A stretch of DNA of 64,000 bases, from positions 248,001 through 312,000 of the forward strand of contig NZ_MASW01000002.1 in the NCBI RefSeq assembly GCF_003202285.1. The letters run 5' to 3'. The notes under the pieces were generated by a model. That model was given only the letters and a program-made list of their open reading frames with translations, made no database searches and was not told the origin of the DNA. Shown here piece after piece: positions 18,370-25,967 of the stretch. The stretch is from Prauserella muralis (GTDB taxonomy: Bacteria > Actinomycetota > Actinomycetes > Mycobacteriales > Pseudonocardiaceae). The translations under genes and the position numbers were made by a program. The first letter of the stretch is position 1. Every line of letters starts with the position of its first letter.

Positions 18370-18936
18370 GTGACCAGGATCGTGGCCGGACGGGCAGGCG
18401 GGCGCAGGCTGAAGGTCCCGCCGCGCGGCACCCGGCCGACCTCCGAGCGGGTGCGCGAGGCGTTGTTCAACGCGCTCGACGTCGCGGGGGAGCTGGCCGG
18501 TGCCCGCGTCCTCGACCTGTTCGCGGGCTCGGGGGCCCTGGGCCTGGAGGCGCTGTCGCGCGGAGCGGCGGACGCGGTGTTCGTGGAGTCCGACCGGCGT
18601 GCCGTGGAGGTGCTGCGCGGCAACGTGGCCGCGCTCGGGCTCGGGGGCACGGTGCGGCCCGGCAGGGCCGAGGCGGTGCTGGCGGGCCCGCCCGGTGAGC
18701 CGTTCGACCTGGTGCTGGCCGACCCGCCGTACGGGCTGGGCGAGGACGCCCTGGCCGGCGTGCTCGCCGCGCTGGCCGGGGGCGGCTGGCTGGCCGAGGG
18801 CGCGCTCGTGGTCCTGGAGCGGGCGATGCGTGACGGCGAGCCGCCGTGGCCGGACGGGCTGCGGCCGCTGCGGGTCCGCCGCTACGGCGACACCGGGCTG
18901 TTCTGGGCCGAGTACTGCGTCACACCTCGCGCGTGA
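18370..18936 (+). CDS. rsmD: 16S rRNA (guanine966-N2)-methyltransferase RsmD
   Basis: Methyltransferase of 188 residues. It opens TRIVAGRAGGRRL, has the SAM-binding motif VLDLFAGSGALGLEALSRG at about residues 47-65, and the catalytic LADPPYGLG motif (NPPY-type) at about 119-127. In the family it methylates G966 of 16S rRNA in the assembling small subunit. It starts with GTG shortly after GGGAGGATG and is followed 28 bases later by coaD, the same pairing as in mycobacteria. Confidence 0.95.
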   Translation: MTRIVAGRAGGRRLKVPPRGTRPTSERVREALFNALDVAGELAGARVLDLFAGSGALGLEALSRGAADAVFVESDRRAVEVLRGNVAALGLGGTVRPGRAEAVLAGPPGEPFDLVLADPPYGLGEDALAGVLAALAGGGWLAEGALVVLERAMRDGEPPWPDGLRPLRVRRYGDTGLFWAEYCVTPRA

Positions 18937-18964
18937 CCGGGCCTGTCTTGGTAGCGTCCGCCGC

Positions 18965-19447
18965 ATGCGGCGAGCGGTTTGTCCCGGTTCCTACGACCCG
19001 GCGACCAACGGACATCTCGACATCATCGTCAGGGCCGCGGAGCTCTTCGACGAGGTCGTGGTTGCCGTCCTGGTCAACAAGAAGAAGCAGGGCCTGTTCT
19101 CCATCGACGAGCGGATGGACATGCTGCGGGAGACCACCGCGAAGCTGCCCAACGTGCGCGTGGACTCCTGGCACGGGCTGCTCGTCGACTACTGCAGGGC
19201 CAACGGCATCAAGGCCATCGCGAAGGGCCTGCGCTCGGTGAGCGACTTCGACTACGAGCTGCAGATGGCGCAGATGAACCGCGAGCTCTCCGGCGTCGAG
19301 ACGCTGCTGATGGCCAACAACCCGGCGTACAGCTACCTGTCCAGCTCGCTGGTCAAGGAGGTCGCGACCTACGGCGGTGACGTGACGCAGATGGTGCCCG
19401 ACGTGGTGCACAAGCGGCTCGCCGAGAAGCTCGCCCGCTCCGAGTAG
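18965..19447 (+). CDS. coaD: Phosphopantetheine adenylyltransferase CoaD
   Basis: Cytoplasmic enzyme of 160 residues that makes dephospho-CoA from 4'-phosphopantetheine and ATP, the penultimate step of coenzyme A synthesis. The nucleotidyltransferase HxGH-type motif appears as TNGHLDI at about residues 14-20, and the C-terminal YSYLSSSLVKEVA is the family's second conserved block. ATG 18965 gives the usual family length. It follows rsmD on the same strand as part of the core block. Confidence 0.97.
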   Translation: MRRAVCPGSYDPATNGHLDIIVRAAELFDEVVVAVLVNKKKQGLFSIDERMDMLRETTAKLPNVRVDSWHGLLVDYCRANGIKAIAKGLRSVSDFDYELQMAQMNRELSGVETLLMANNPAYSYLSSSLVKEVATYGGDVTQMVPDVVHKRLAEKLARSE

Positions 19448-19496
19448 TTCACGTTTCCGCCACCTGACCATCACGTGATCGGGCTACGGTTCGTGA

Positions 19497-19895
19497 ATGA
19501 CCAACTACCGATCTCGTGTTGTCGTGCTGGTGGTGGCCATCCTCGCCGCGCTGCTCGGCGGGCCGACGGCGTTCGCCGCGCCGGTGGCTCGGGCCGAGTG
19601 CGGCGACACGTCCGGCTTCGACCGGGTCGCACTGGCCGACCTGCCGCCGGAGGCCACCGACACCTACGAGCTGATCCGGTCCGGAGGGCCGTACCCGTAC
19701 CCGCAGGACGGCACGGTCTTCGAGAACCGCGAGGGCCTGCTGCCCGACTGCGAGCGGGGCTACTACCACGAGTACACCGTCGAGACGCCGGGCAGCGACG
19801 ACCGGGGCGCGCGGCGGATCGTCACCGGAGACGGTGACGAGTACTTCTACACCGACGACCACTACGCCAGCTTCGACCTGGTCGACGTGTCCTGA
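19497..19895 (+). CDS. Secreted guanyl-specific ribonuclease, RNase Sa family
   Basis: Exported 132-residue protein: signal peptide with a hydrophobic core at about 8-21, cleavage near AFAAP or ARAEC. The mature part matches the Streptomyces RNase Sa fold: LPPEATDTYELI, GPYPYPQDGTVFENRE, YYHEYTVETPG, RRIVTG, DDHYASFDL. The three catalytic residues are all present and correspond to Glu-92, Arg-107 and His-122. The disulfide of RNase Sa is not conserved in place: the C-terminal cysteine is missing and the two cysteines are at 35 and 85. No barstar-type inhibitor gene is next to it. Likely a nutrient-scavenging or antagonistic RNase that cleaves after G. Confidence 0.9.
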   Translation: MTNYRSRVVVLVVAILAALLGGPTAFAAPVARAECGDTSGFDRVALADLPPEATDTYELIRSGGPYPYPQDGTVFENREGLLPDCERGYYHEYTVETPGSDDRGARRIVTGDGDEYFYTDDHYASFDLVDVS

Positions 19896-19920
19896 CGGGC
19901 CCTGACATGCCCTGACACGC
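19891..19920 (+). repeat. Three tandem 10-bp repeats, CCTGACNNGC
   Basis: Three exact-length 10-base units (CCTGACGGGC, CCTGACATGC, CCTGACACGC) begin inside the last codons of the ribonuclease gene; the first unit supplies its TGA stop. No function evident. Confidence 0.8.
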
Positions 19921-20008
19921 CAGCGCGGCGCTCCTTCGCGCCAATCGTGCCCGGAGCGGGCAGACTGGAGACCTGCCCATGGGGATCGATGGCGCGAGGG
20001 AGTTGGCC

Positions 20009-20734
20009 GTGTACCGGGTGTTCGAGGCTCTCGACGAGCTCGTCACGATCGTGGAAGAGGCGCGGGGCGTCCCGATGACCTCCAGCTGCGTGGTGCCGCG
20101 CGGCGATGCCCTTGAGCTGCTCGACGACATTCGCGACGCGCTGCCGGGCGAGGTCGACGACGCCCAGGACGTGCTCGACAAGCGCGACGAGATCATCTCC
20201 ACGGCGCGCTCGGAGGCGGACAAGGCCATCAGCTCGGCGAACACGCAGGCCGAGCAGACCATCGCGGAGGCAACCGCCGAGGCGGAGCGCCTGATCGAGG
20301 AGGCGAGGGCCCGCGCCGAGCAGCTGGTCGCCGACGCCAACGCCGAGGCCGACCGTGCCGTGGCCGCGGGCCAGGCCGAGTACCGCGATCTCACCGAGCG
20401 GGCCAGGGCCGAGTCCGAACGGATGATCCAGGCGGGCCGCGACGCCTACGACCGGGCGGTCGAGGAGGGCAGGCACGAGCAGGCCCGGCTGGTCGCGCAG
20501 ACGGAGGTCGTGCAGGCCGCCCACGGTGAGGCGGCCCGCATCGTCGACGAGGCCCACGCCGAGGCCGACCGGCAGCGCGCCGAGTGCGACGCCTACGTCG
20601 ACGGCAAGCTGGCCGAGTTCTCCGAGCTGCTGTCCACGACGCTGCGCACCGTCGACTCCGGCCGCAACCATCTGCGGGGGTCGGCGCACGTCGGCGGCGG
20701 CCGCGGCGTGGTGTACGACTACCAGGCCCACTGA
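20009..20734 (+). CDS. sepIVA: SepIVA, DivIVA-like septation protein
   Basis: Coiled-coil cell division protein of 241 residues. The N-terminal YRVFEALDELVTIVEEARGVPMTSSCVVPRGD block is close to the mycobacterial SepIVA (Rv2927c type) start, followed by a long Ala/Glu-rich coiled coil (about residues 45-205) and a glycine-rich tail. In mycobacteria SepIVA localises to the intracellular membrane domain and septum and is needed for division. I chose GTG 20009 because it matches the homologue and has GAGGGAG seven bases upstream; ATG 19979 would add ten residues. Its place before DUF177, rnc and mutM is also as in mycobacteria. Confidence 0.9.
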   Translation: MYRVFEALDELVTIVEEARGVPMTSSCVVPRGDALELLDDIRDALPGEVDDAQDVLDKRDEIISTARSEADKAISSANTQAEQTIAEATAEAERLIEEARARAEQLVADANAEADRAVAAGQAEYRDLTERARAESERMIQAGRDAYDRAVEEGRHEQARLVAQTEVVQAAHGEAARIVDEAHAEADRQRAECDAYVDGKLAEFSELLSTTLRTVDSGRNHLRGSAHVGGGRGVVYDYQAH

Positions 20735-20847
20735 GCCGCCCGCCTCGCGTACCCTGGTCCGAGAGGCGGGTGCCGTCACGGTCGCGCAGGTGCTCCTGCG
20801 CCCCCGGTCCGCTCCGCCGCCCCTGACCACGATCGTCAAGAAATCCG

Positions 20848-21450
20848 ATGCCTGAAACCAGCTCCAGCCCGGCGCGCCGCGACGCGCGCAACCCGTGGCT
20901 GATCGACACCCACGAGGTGGGCCGCCGCCCCGGCTCCAGCCACACCGTGCGGCGGGACGTTCCCGTGGACACGCCACTCGGCGTGCCCGACGTGATCACC
21001 GTGCCCGAGGGCGCGCGGATCACGCTCGACCTCCTGCTGGAGTCGGTGGTGGAGGGTGTGCTGGTCACCGGCTCGGCCTCCGCGCCGACCACCGGCCAGT
21101 GCTCGCGCTGCCTCGAGCCGATCACCGGCACCGTCGAGGTCGACCTGACCGAACTGTTCGCCTTCCCGGACTCGACCACCGACGAGACCACCGAGGAGGA
21201 CGAGGTCAGCCGGGTCGTCGACGACTGGATCGACCTCGAGCCCGTGGTCCGCGACGCGCTCGTGCTCGCGCTCCCGCTCGTGCCGCTGTGCAGCGAGGAC
21301 TGCGCGGGACTGTGCTCCGGATGCGGCGTGAAGTGGGCCGATCTCGAGCCCGGACACGGGCATGAGACGATAGACCCTCGGTGGGCCGCGCTGGTCGAGC
21401 GCCTGGAGGAGACCTCCGGCGACACTCCGGCGAACGGCTCGGACCGGTAA
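20848..21450 (+). CDS. DUF177 family protein (YceD-like)
   Basis: Protein of 200 residues of the DUF177/YceD family, which is linked to 23S rRNA and ribosomal protein L32 metabolism. Visible features are the cysteine pair QCSRCLEP in the middle, an acidic stretch, and the C-terminal CSEDCAGLCSGCG metal-binding-like cluster. It sits 81 bases before rpmF (L32) exactly as this family usually does. Role in ribosome biogenesis is inferred from that conserved pairing. Confidence 0.93.
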   Translation: MPETSSSPARRDARNPWLIDTHEVGRRPGSSHTVRRDVPVDTPLGVPDVITVPEGARITLDLLLESVVEGVLVTGSASAPTTGQCSRCLEPITGTVEVDLTELFAFPDSTTDETTEEDEVSRVVDDWIDLEPVVRDALVLALPLVPLCSEDCAGLCSGCGVKWADLEPGHGHETIDPRWAALVERLEETSGDTPANGSDR

Positions 21451-21531
21451 GCAGCCTGGCGGGCATCAGCTCGACCCAGATTCGCCAGCACGCTCGCGCC
21501 CGCGAGCAGACCTTGATGAGGAGAACCTGTC

Positions 21532-21714
21532 GTGGCCGTCCCGAAGCGGAAGATGTCGCGTTCCAACACCCGCTCGCGCCGCGCCCAGTGGAAGGCGACG
21601 CCGGTGCAACTGGTCGCCTGCCCCAACCGCGCGTGCCGTGAGCTCAAGCCGCAGCACGTCGCGTGCCCGGCCTGCGGCCAGTACGCCGGCCGTCAGGTTG
21701 TCGAGCCCGCCTGA
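21532..21714 (+). CDS. rpmF: 50S ribosomal protein L32
   Basis: 60-residue ribosomal protein starting [20 protein letters not shown]. It carries two CxxC-like pairs (CPNRAC and CPAC), so it is the zinc-binding C+ form and not the zinc-free paralogue. The GTG start at 21532 has GAGGAG upstream. Between DUF177 and rnc, its usual neighbourhood. Confidence 0.97.
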   Translation: MAVPKRKMSRSNTRSRRAQWKATPVQLVACPNRACRELKPQHVACPACGQYAGRQVVEPA

Positions 21715-21725
21715 GGCTGTCGGCT

Positions 21726-22490
21726 ATGGGGGGTAAGTCACCAACAGGCCCGGCCGCTGATCCCGCACCACTGCTCGAGGCGCTCGGTGTCGATTTCGAC
21801 CCCGAGCTGCTGACGCTTGCGCTGACGCACCGTTCCTACGCGTACGAGAACGGCGGCCTGCCACCCAACGAGCGACTGGAGTTCCTGGGGGACGCGGTGC
21901 TCGGCCTGGTGGTGACCGACCACCTCTACCGCAGGCATCCCGAGCTGCCCGAGGGCCAGCTCGCCAAGCTGAGGGCCAGCGTCGTCAACATGCACGCGCT
22001 GGCCGGGGTGGCACGCGGGCTCGGCGAGGGCGGACTGGGCGCTCACCTGCTGCTCGGCAAGGGTGAGGAGCTCACCGGGGGCAGGGACAAGGCGAGCATC
22101 CTCGCCGACGGCCTCGAAGCCGTGATCGGCGCGACCTATCTCGCCCACGGCATCGAGACCGCGCGCGACCTCGTGCACCGGCTGTTCGACCAGCTGCTCG
22201 CCGAGGCGCCGCTGCGCGGGGCCGGGCTCGACTGGAAGACCAGCCTGCAGGAGCTCACCGCCTCGGCCGGTCTTGGCGTGCCCGAGTACAAGGTGGAGGA
22301 CACCGGTCCCGACCACCGCAAGGAGTTCAGCGCCATCGTGTTCGTCGGCGGCCGTGACCTGGGGCACGGCGAGGGCACGACGAAGAAGGAAGCCGAGCAG
22401 AAGGCCGCCGAGTCGGCCTGGCGGGCGCTGTCCGAGGAGCTGAAGCCCGGCCCGGACGCCGCGGAAGGGCCGGGTACCACCGGCGTCTGA
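21726..22490 (+). CDS. rnc: Ribonuclease III
   Basis: Double-strand-specific endoribonuclease of 254 residues that processes rRNA precursors and structured mRNA. The catalytic signature [14 protein letters not shown] is at about residues 48-61 and the second acidic motif [13 protein letters not shown] at about 122-134; a double-stranded RNA-binding domain occupies the C-terminal third (DWKTSLQEL to EQKAAESAW). It starts only 11 bases after rpmF and is followed by mutM after 18 bases, so the set is one operon. Confidence 0.97.
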   Translation: MGGKSPTGPAADPAPLLEALGVDFDPELLTLALTHRSYAYENGGLPPNERLEFLGDAVLGLVVTDHLYRRHPELPEGQLAKLRASVVNMHALAGVARGLGEGGLGAHLLLGKGEELTGGRDKASILADGLEAVIGATYLAHGIETARDLVHRLFDQLLAEAPLRGAGLDWKTSLQELTASAGLGVPEYKVEDTGPDHRKEFSAIVFVGGRDLGHGEGTTKKEAEQKAAESAWRALSEELKPGPDAAEGPGTTGV

Positions 22491-22508
22491 GCCGACTACG
22501 CTGGGACG

Positions 22509-23381
22509 GTGCCCGAGCTTCCCGAGGTCGAGGTCGTCCGTGCCGGACTGGAACGGCATGTTGCGGGCCGGGTGATCGCCTCCGTTGACATCCTTCATCC
22601 CCGTGCCATTCGCAGGCATGTCGAGGGTCCCGCCGACTTCGCGGGCCGCCTCGGCGGCGTGAAGATCGAGGCGGCCCGGCGCCGCGGCAAGTACCTGTGG
22701 CTGGATCTCGCCGACGGCGAGGCCATGCTCGCTCATCTCGGCATGAGCGGCCAGATGCTCGTCCAGCCCGGCGAGGCGCCCGACGAGAAGCACCTGAGGG
22801 TGCGGCTCCGGTTCGCCGACGGCGGCCCCGAACTGCGGTTCGTCGACCAGCGCACCTTCGGCGGGCTCGCCCTGTCGGAGCTGGTGGAGGCCGACGGGAC
22901 GCCGGTTCCCGCCACGATCGCGCACATCGCCCGCGACCCGATGGACCCGTTGTTCGACCCCGCCCGCACGGTGAGCGCGCTGCGCAGGCGCAGGACCGAG
23001 GTCAAGCGTGCGCTGCTGGATCAGACGCTGGTGTCCGGCGTCGGCAACATCTACGCCGATGAGGCCCTGTGGCGCTCGCGCCTGCACTGGGCCCGGCCCA
23101 CCGACCGGCTCACGGCCCGGCAGGCCGAGGCCGTGCTCGGAGCGGCGAGCGAGGTGATGGGGGAGGCGCTGCTCGCGGGGGGCACGTCCTTCGACACGCT
23201 CTACGTCAACGTCAACGGGCAGTCCGGCTACTTCGACCGGTCGCTCAACGCCTACGGCCGGGAAGGCAGGCCGTGCGGGCGGTGCGGCACCGCCATCCGC
23301 CGGGATCCGTTCATGAACCGTTCGTCGTTCTCCTGCCCGAGCTGCCAGCCGAAGCCGAGACCCCGCCGCCGCACCCCCTGA
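22509..23381 (+). CDS. mutM: Formamidopyrimidine-DNA glycosylase (MutM/Fpg)
   Basis: DNA repair glycosylase/AP lyase of 290 residues that removes 8-oxoguanine and formamidopyrimidines. It begins with GTG then [13 protein letters not shown], so the processed N-terminal proline that acts as nucleophile is present. The H2TH region ([14 protein letters not shown]) and C-terminal zinc finger [12 protein letters not shown] ... CPSCQ are intact. Last gene of the plus-strand core block; a structured repeat follows nine bases downstream. Confidence 0.96.
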   Translation: MPELPEVEVVRAGLERHVAGRVIASVDILHPRAIRRHVEGPADFAGRLGGVKIEAARRRGKYLWLDLADGEAMLAHLGMSGQMLVQPGEAPDEKHLRVRLRFADGGPELRFVDQRTFGGLALSELVEADGTPVPATIAHIARDPMDPLFDPARTVSALRRRRTEVKRALLDQTLVSGVGNIYADEALWRSRLHWARPTDRLTARQAEAVLGAASEVMGEALLAGGTSFDTLYVNVNGQSGYFDRSLNAYGREGRPCGRCGTAIRRDPFMNRSSFSCPSCQPKPRPRRRTP

Positions 23382-23389
23382 GCGCACAC

Positions 23390-23475
23390 AGCTCCCCAAT
23401 GTGGCATTCGTGGCGTTGAACGCCACGAATGCCACATTGGGGAAGTTGAGCGCTACCAATGCCGCATTGGGGAGC
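23390..23475. repeat. 86-bp structured intergenic repeat, copy 2
   Basis: Same length and ends as the copy at 14178. Bases 23393-23417 and 23419-23443 form a perfect 25-base inverted repeat around a single central G, then a third AATGNNNCATT unit follows. It lies between the convergent mutM and general-stress genes, where a two-way terminator would be useful. Confidence 0.92.
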
Positions 23476-23495
23476 TTGCGGCGGCGGGCGGGCGG

Positions 23496-24020
23496 CTACA
23501 TCCGTGCCGCGGAGCCGCTCATCGCCAGCTTGCCGAGCAGGTCGCGTCCGGCCTCGGCGTTGCGCGGCTGGCACAGCACGTCGTAGCGGCGCGCCACGAG
23601 CTGGCTGTGCGAGACGAAGTCACGGCGCCCGCGCGTGGCGGCGTAGCCCATCGCGGCGAACGCGACACCGAACAGCACACCGGAGACAAGGCCGATCACG
23701 ATCGGCAGCAGCCCGGCGCCGGGCGTGAACAGGCTGAGCAGCAGGCCGACGAACAGACCGAACCAGGCCCCCGACATGGCCCCGCTGCCGAGCACCTTGC
23801 CCCACGTCAGCCGTGCGCTCACCCGCTCCACGAGCAGTGGGTCCACGCCGACGATCGTCACGTCCTGCACGGGGAAGTCGTTGTCGGCGAGGTGATCCAC
23901 GGCACGCTGCGCGTCCTCGTAGCTGTCGTAGGAACCGATCGGCCAGCCCGTGGGCATCGTCGGCAGCTGCGGCGTCCTCGGAGCCTTGGTGAACGCGGTC
24001 TGGGAAAAGGCTGTGGTCAT
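23496..24020 (-). CDS. General stress protein (GS17M/YflT-like domain), membrane
   Basis: Protein of 174 residues. Residues about 25-75 (WPIGSYDSYEDAQRAVDHLADNDFPVQDVTIVG) match the general stress protein 17M-like domain common in actinobacteria. Two glycine-rich membrane segments follow (GKVLGSGAMSGAWFGLFVG and GLLPIVIGLVSGVLFGVAFAAMGY) and a cytosolic tail. GAGGTGAG precedes the ATG. Function is unknown; expression is often stress-linked in relatives, which is inference here. Confidence 0.85.
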   Translation of the reverse strand: MTTAFSQTAFTKAPRTPQLPTMPTGWPIGSYDSYEDAQRAVDHLADNDFPVQDVTIVGVDPLLVERVSARLTWGKVLGSGAMSGAWFGLFVGLLLSLFTPGAGLLPIVIGLVSGVLFGVAFAAMGYAATRGRRDFVSHSQLVARRYDVLCQPRNAEAGRDLLGKLAMSGSAARM

Positions 24021-24120
24021 CGTGCTCTCACCTCATGGGCGATACCTGTGTGGTTGTCACCCTGTTCAACGCCCGGCGGGGCCCGTTCTGTGCCCGCGGG
24101 GCGGTATTCACAGGCAGTTC

Positions 24121-25389
24121 TCAGCCGTGACCGTTGGCGGTGTGCATGTGGGGCATGCCGGTGGGCGAGCCCGCGGGCAGCCACTGTCCGAAGTGGCGCA
24201 CGGAGAACAGCTCGTCGAGCACCATGTACGCCGCGCCGACGAGGCCGCCCTCCTCGCCGAGGCGGGCGCGTTCGATGCGCAGCTCCCGCGTGGACAGCGG
24301 CAGCGAGCGGCGATAGATCGTCTCGCGGATGGTGGCGAGGAACAGGTCACCCGCGCCGGAGACCTTGCCGCCGAGCAGAATGATCGAGGGGTTGTAGAAG
24401 TTCACCATCGTGGCGAGCATGGCGCCGATACGCCGGCCCGCCTCCACGAGCAGCTGGACGGAATGGTGGTCACCGGCGCGGGCGGCCGCCGTCACGTCCG
24501 CGCCGGTGATCGTCCCCTTCTCGGCCAGGGCGGCGGCCAGCGCGGGGCTGCGGCCCGACCGCGCCAGCTCCTCGCCGTCCCTGGCCAGCGCGGCACCCCC
24601 GGCCACCGCTTCCAGGCAGCCGGTCTTGCCGCAGCGGCACACCACGGTGCTGTCGTCGGACACCGCCGCGTGCCCGATGTCACCGGCGCATCCCTGGGCG
24701 CCCCGGTGCAGCCGGCCCGCGTTGCTGATGCCGGCACCGATGCCCGTGCCGATCTTGATGTAGAGCAGGTCCCCTTTGGCCAGCCCAGGCGTGCGCAACT
24801 CGCCGAGGCACAGCAGGTTCACCTCGTTGTCCACCCAGACGGGCGTGTTGTAACGGGCGGACAGCCGATCGCGGACCGGGTAGTTGTTCCAGCCCGGCAT
24901 GATCGGCGGCTCGGACGGACGTGCCGTGGCGAACTCCACGGGACCGGGCAGCCCCAGCCCGACGCCCCACACGTCGGCAGGCGTCGCGCCGACCTCGGCG
25001 AGCAGGTCGTCGAGGGTCGACTCCACCTCCGAGAGCACGGGCTCCGGGCCGAGCGCGATGTCGCAGTCGCAGTGCCGCATGGTGAGCACGGTGCCCGTCA
25101 GGTCGGTCACCCCCGCGATGAAGCCCGTGGCGCCCAGTTCGGCGGTGAGGATGCGCCCGGCGTCCTTGCGGAACCGCAGCGTGCGCGCCTGCCTGCCCCC
25201 CGTGGACGGGTTGAGCTCGCCCTCCTCCAGCAGGCCCGCGTCCAGCAGGGTGGTGGTGCGCTGCGTGATGGCGGTGCGCCCCAGCCCGGTGCGGTGGCTC
25301 AGCGCAGGCCGGGTGTCGGCCTCGCCGGTGCGCACGAGGTCGAGAAGCCTGGCGTAGCTCTCCAGCAGCTCGGTGCTCGGCTCCTCCAC
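24121..25389 (-). CDS. ROK family transcriptional regulator
   Basis: Sugar-responsive regulator or kinase-fold protein of 422 residues. An N-terminal winged helix (about residues 5-65; ALSHRTGLGRTAITQRTTTLLDAGLL) is followed by the ROK fold: ELGATGFIAGVTDLTG, GVGLGLPGPV, GTGIGAGISNAGRLHRGAQG, and the zinc-binding CRCGKTGCLEAVAGG. ROK repressors typically sense a sugar or sugar phosphate, but no sugar transport operon adjoins. I used GTG 25389 because GGGGG sits five bases upstream; ATG 25419 adds ten residues without a ribosome site. The preceding 100 bases are AT-rich and probably hold its promoter. Confidence 0.9.
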   Translation of the reverse strand: MEEPSTELLESYARLLDLVRTGEADTRPALSHRTGLGRTAITQRTTTLLDAGLLEEGELNPSTGGRQARTLRFRKDAGRILTAELGATGFIAGVTDLTGTVLTMRHCDCDIALGPEPVLSEVESTLDDLLAEVGATPADVWGVGLGLPGPVEFATARPSEPPIMPGWNNYPVRDRLSARYNTPVWVDNEVNLLCLGELRTPGLAKGDLLYIKIGTGIGAGISNAGRLHRGAQGCAGDIGHAAVSDDSTVVCRCGKTGCLEAVAGGAALARDGEELARSGRSPALAAALAEKGTITGADVTAAARAGDHHSVQLLVEAGRRIGAMLATMVNFYNPSIILLGGKVSGAGDLFLATIRETIYRRSLPLSTRELRIERARLGEEGGLVGAAYMVLDELFSVRHFGQWLPAGSPTGMPHMHTANGHG

Positions 25390-25500
25390 GGAGACCCCCT
25401 TATGTGCGGTGGCCGCCATCATATACCGGAAACCGTAAAACTTCTGTACGTATCGAACATTAGCCCACTGATTGTGTGCCGAATGCGTACTCAGCGCGCA
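25390..25500. promoter_or_regulatory. AT-rich upstream region of the ROK regulator
   Basis: A markedly AT-richer stretch (ATATACC, GTAAAAC, TACGTATCGAAC) directly upstream of the minus-strand ROK gene. It probably contains its promoter and an autoregulatory site, but I could not define the elements. Confidence 0.4.
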
Positions 25501-25594
25501 CAGCGTCAACGGCTGGTGACCACATGGTGGGCCAACTCGGTGACGCCGAGGGCCAACACGGCGCCATGGACGGCCGGCACGGCCGGGGAGGGTG

Positions 25595-25882
25595 CTACTT
25601 GACCTGCTGGGCGGCGACCCGCCACACGGGCAGGGGCGAGGTCTCGGCCAGGCGCAGGCACACCTTGAGCACGCCGAGCGCGCCGGCCACCCACTGCGGC
25701 ACCCGGTCGTGCTCCACCAGGTCCCGGAGGGTGCCGGTGCGCGGGCTCGCGGGCATGGTGTCCTGCTGCCGCCAGGATCCGTCGCCATCGCGGATGCTCA
25801 GCACCCACGAACTGGTTCCGTGCTCGCTCACCAGCCGGATCTGCGCGTCGCGCGGCATCGCCGCCACCGGGCTCGGGTTCAC
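25595..25882 (-). CDS. Small hypothetical protein
   Basis: Open frame of 95 codons with a balanced amino-acid mix (QIRLVSEHGTSSWVLSIRDGDGSW, VPQWVAGALGVLKVCLRLAE), more protein-like than other frames in this stretch. GTG 25882 or ATG 25858 could start it; neither has a clear ribosome site. No family recognised. It lies alone between the ROK regulator and asnB; if it is not a gene, 25390-25967 is non-coding. Confidence 0.5.
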   Translation of the reverse strand: MNPSPVAAMPRDAQIRLVSEHGTSSWVLSIRDGDGSWRQQDTMPASPRTGTLRDLVEHDRVPQWVAGALGVLKVCLRLAETSPLPVWRVAAQQVK

Positions 25883-25967
25883 GCGTGCCAGTACACGTCA
25901 CGACCGGTGCGCGCGACACCCGATGAGCCGTAGAAATTTCATCAAGAACTACTCAGAGTGACCGCGA

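Noticed and set aside
19979-20008. ATG 19979 as the sepIVA start
   Set aside because: GTG 20009 has a better placed ribosome site and matches the start of the mycobacterial protein.
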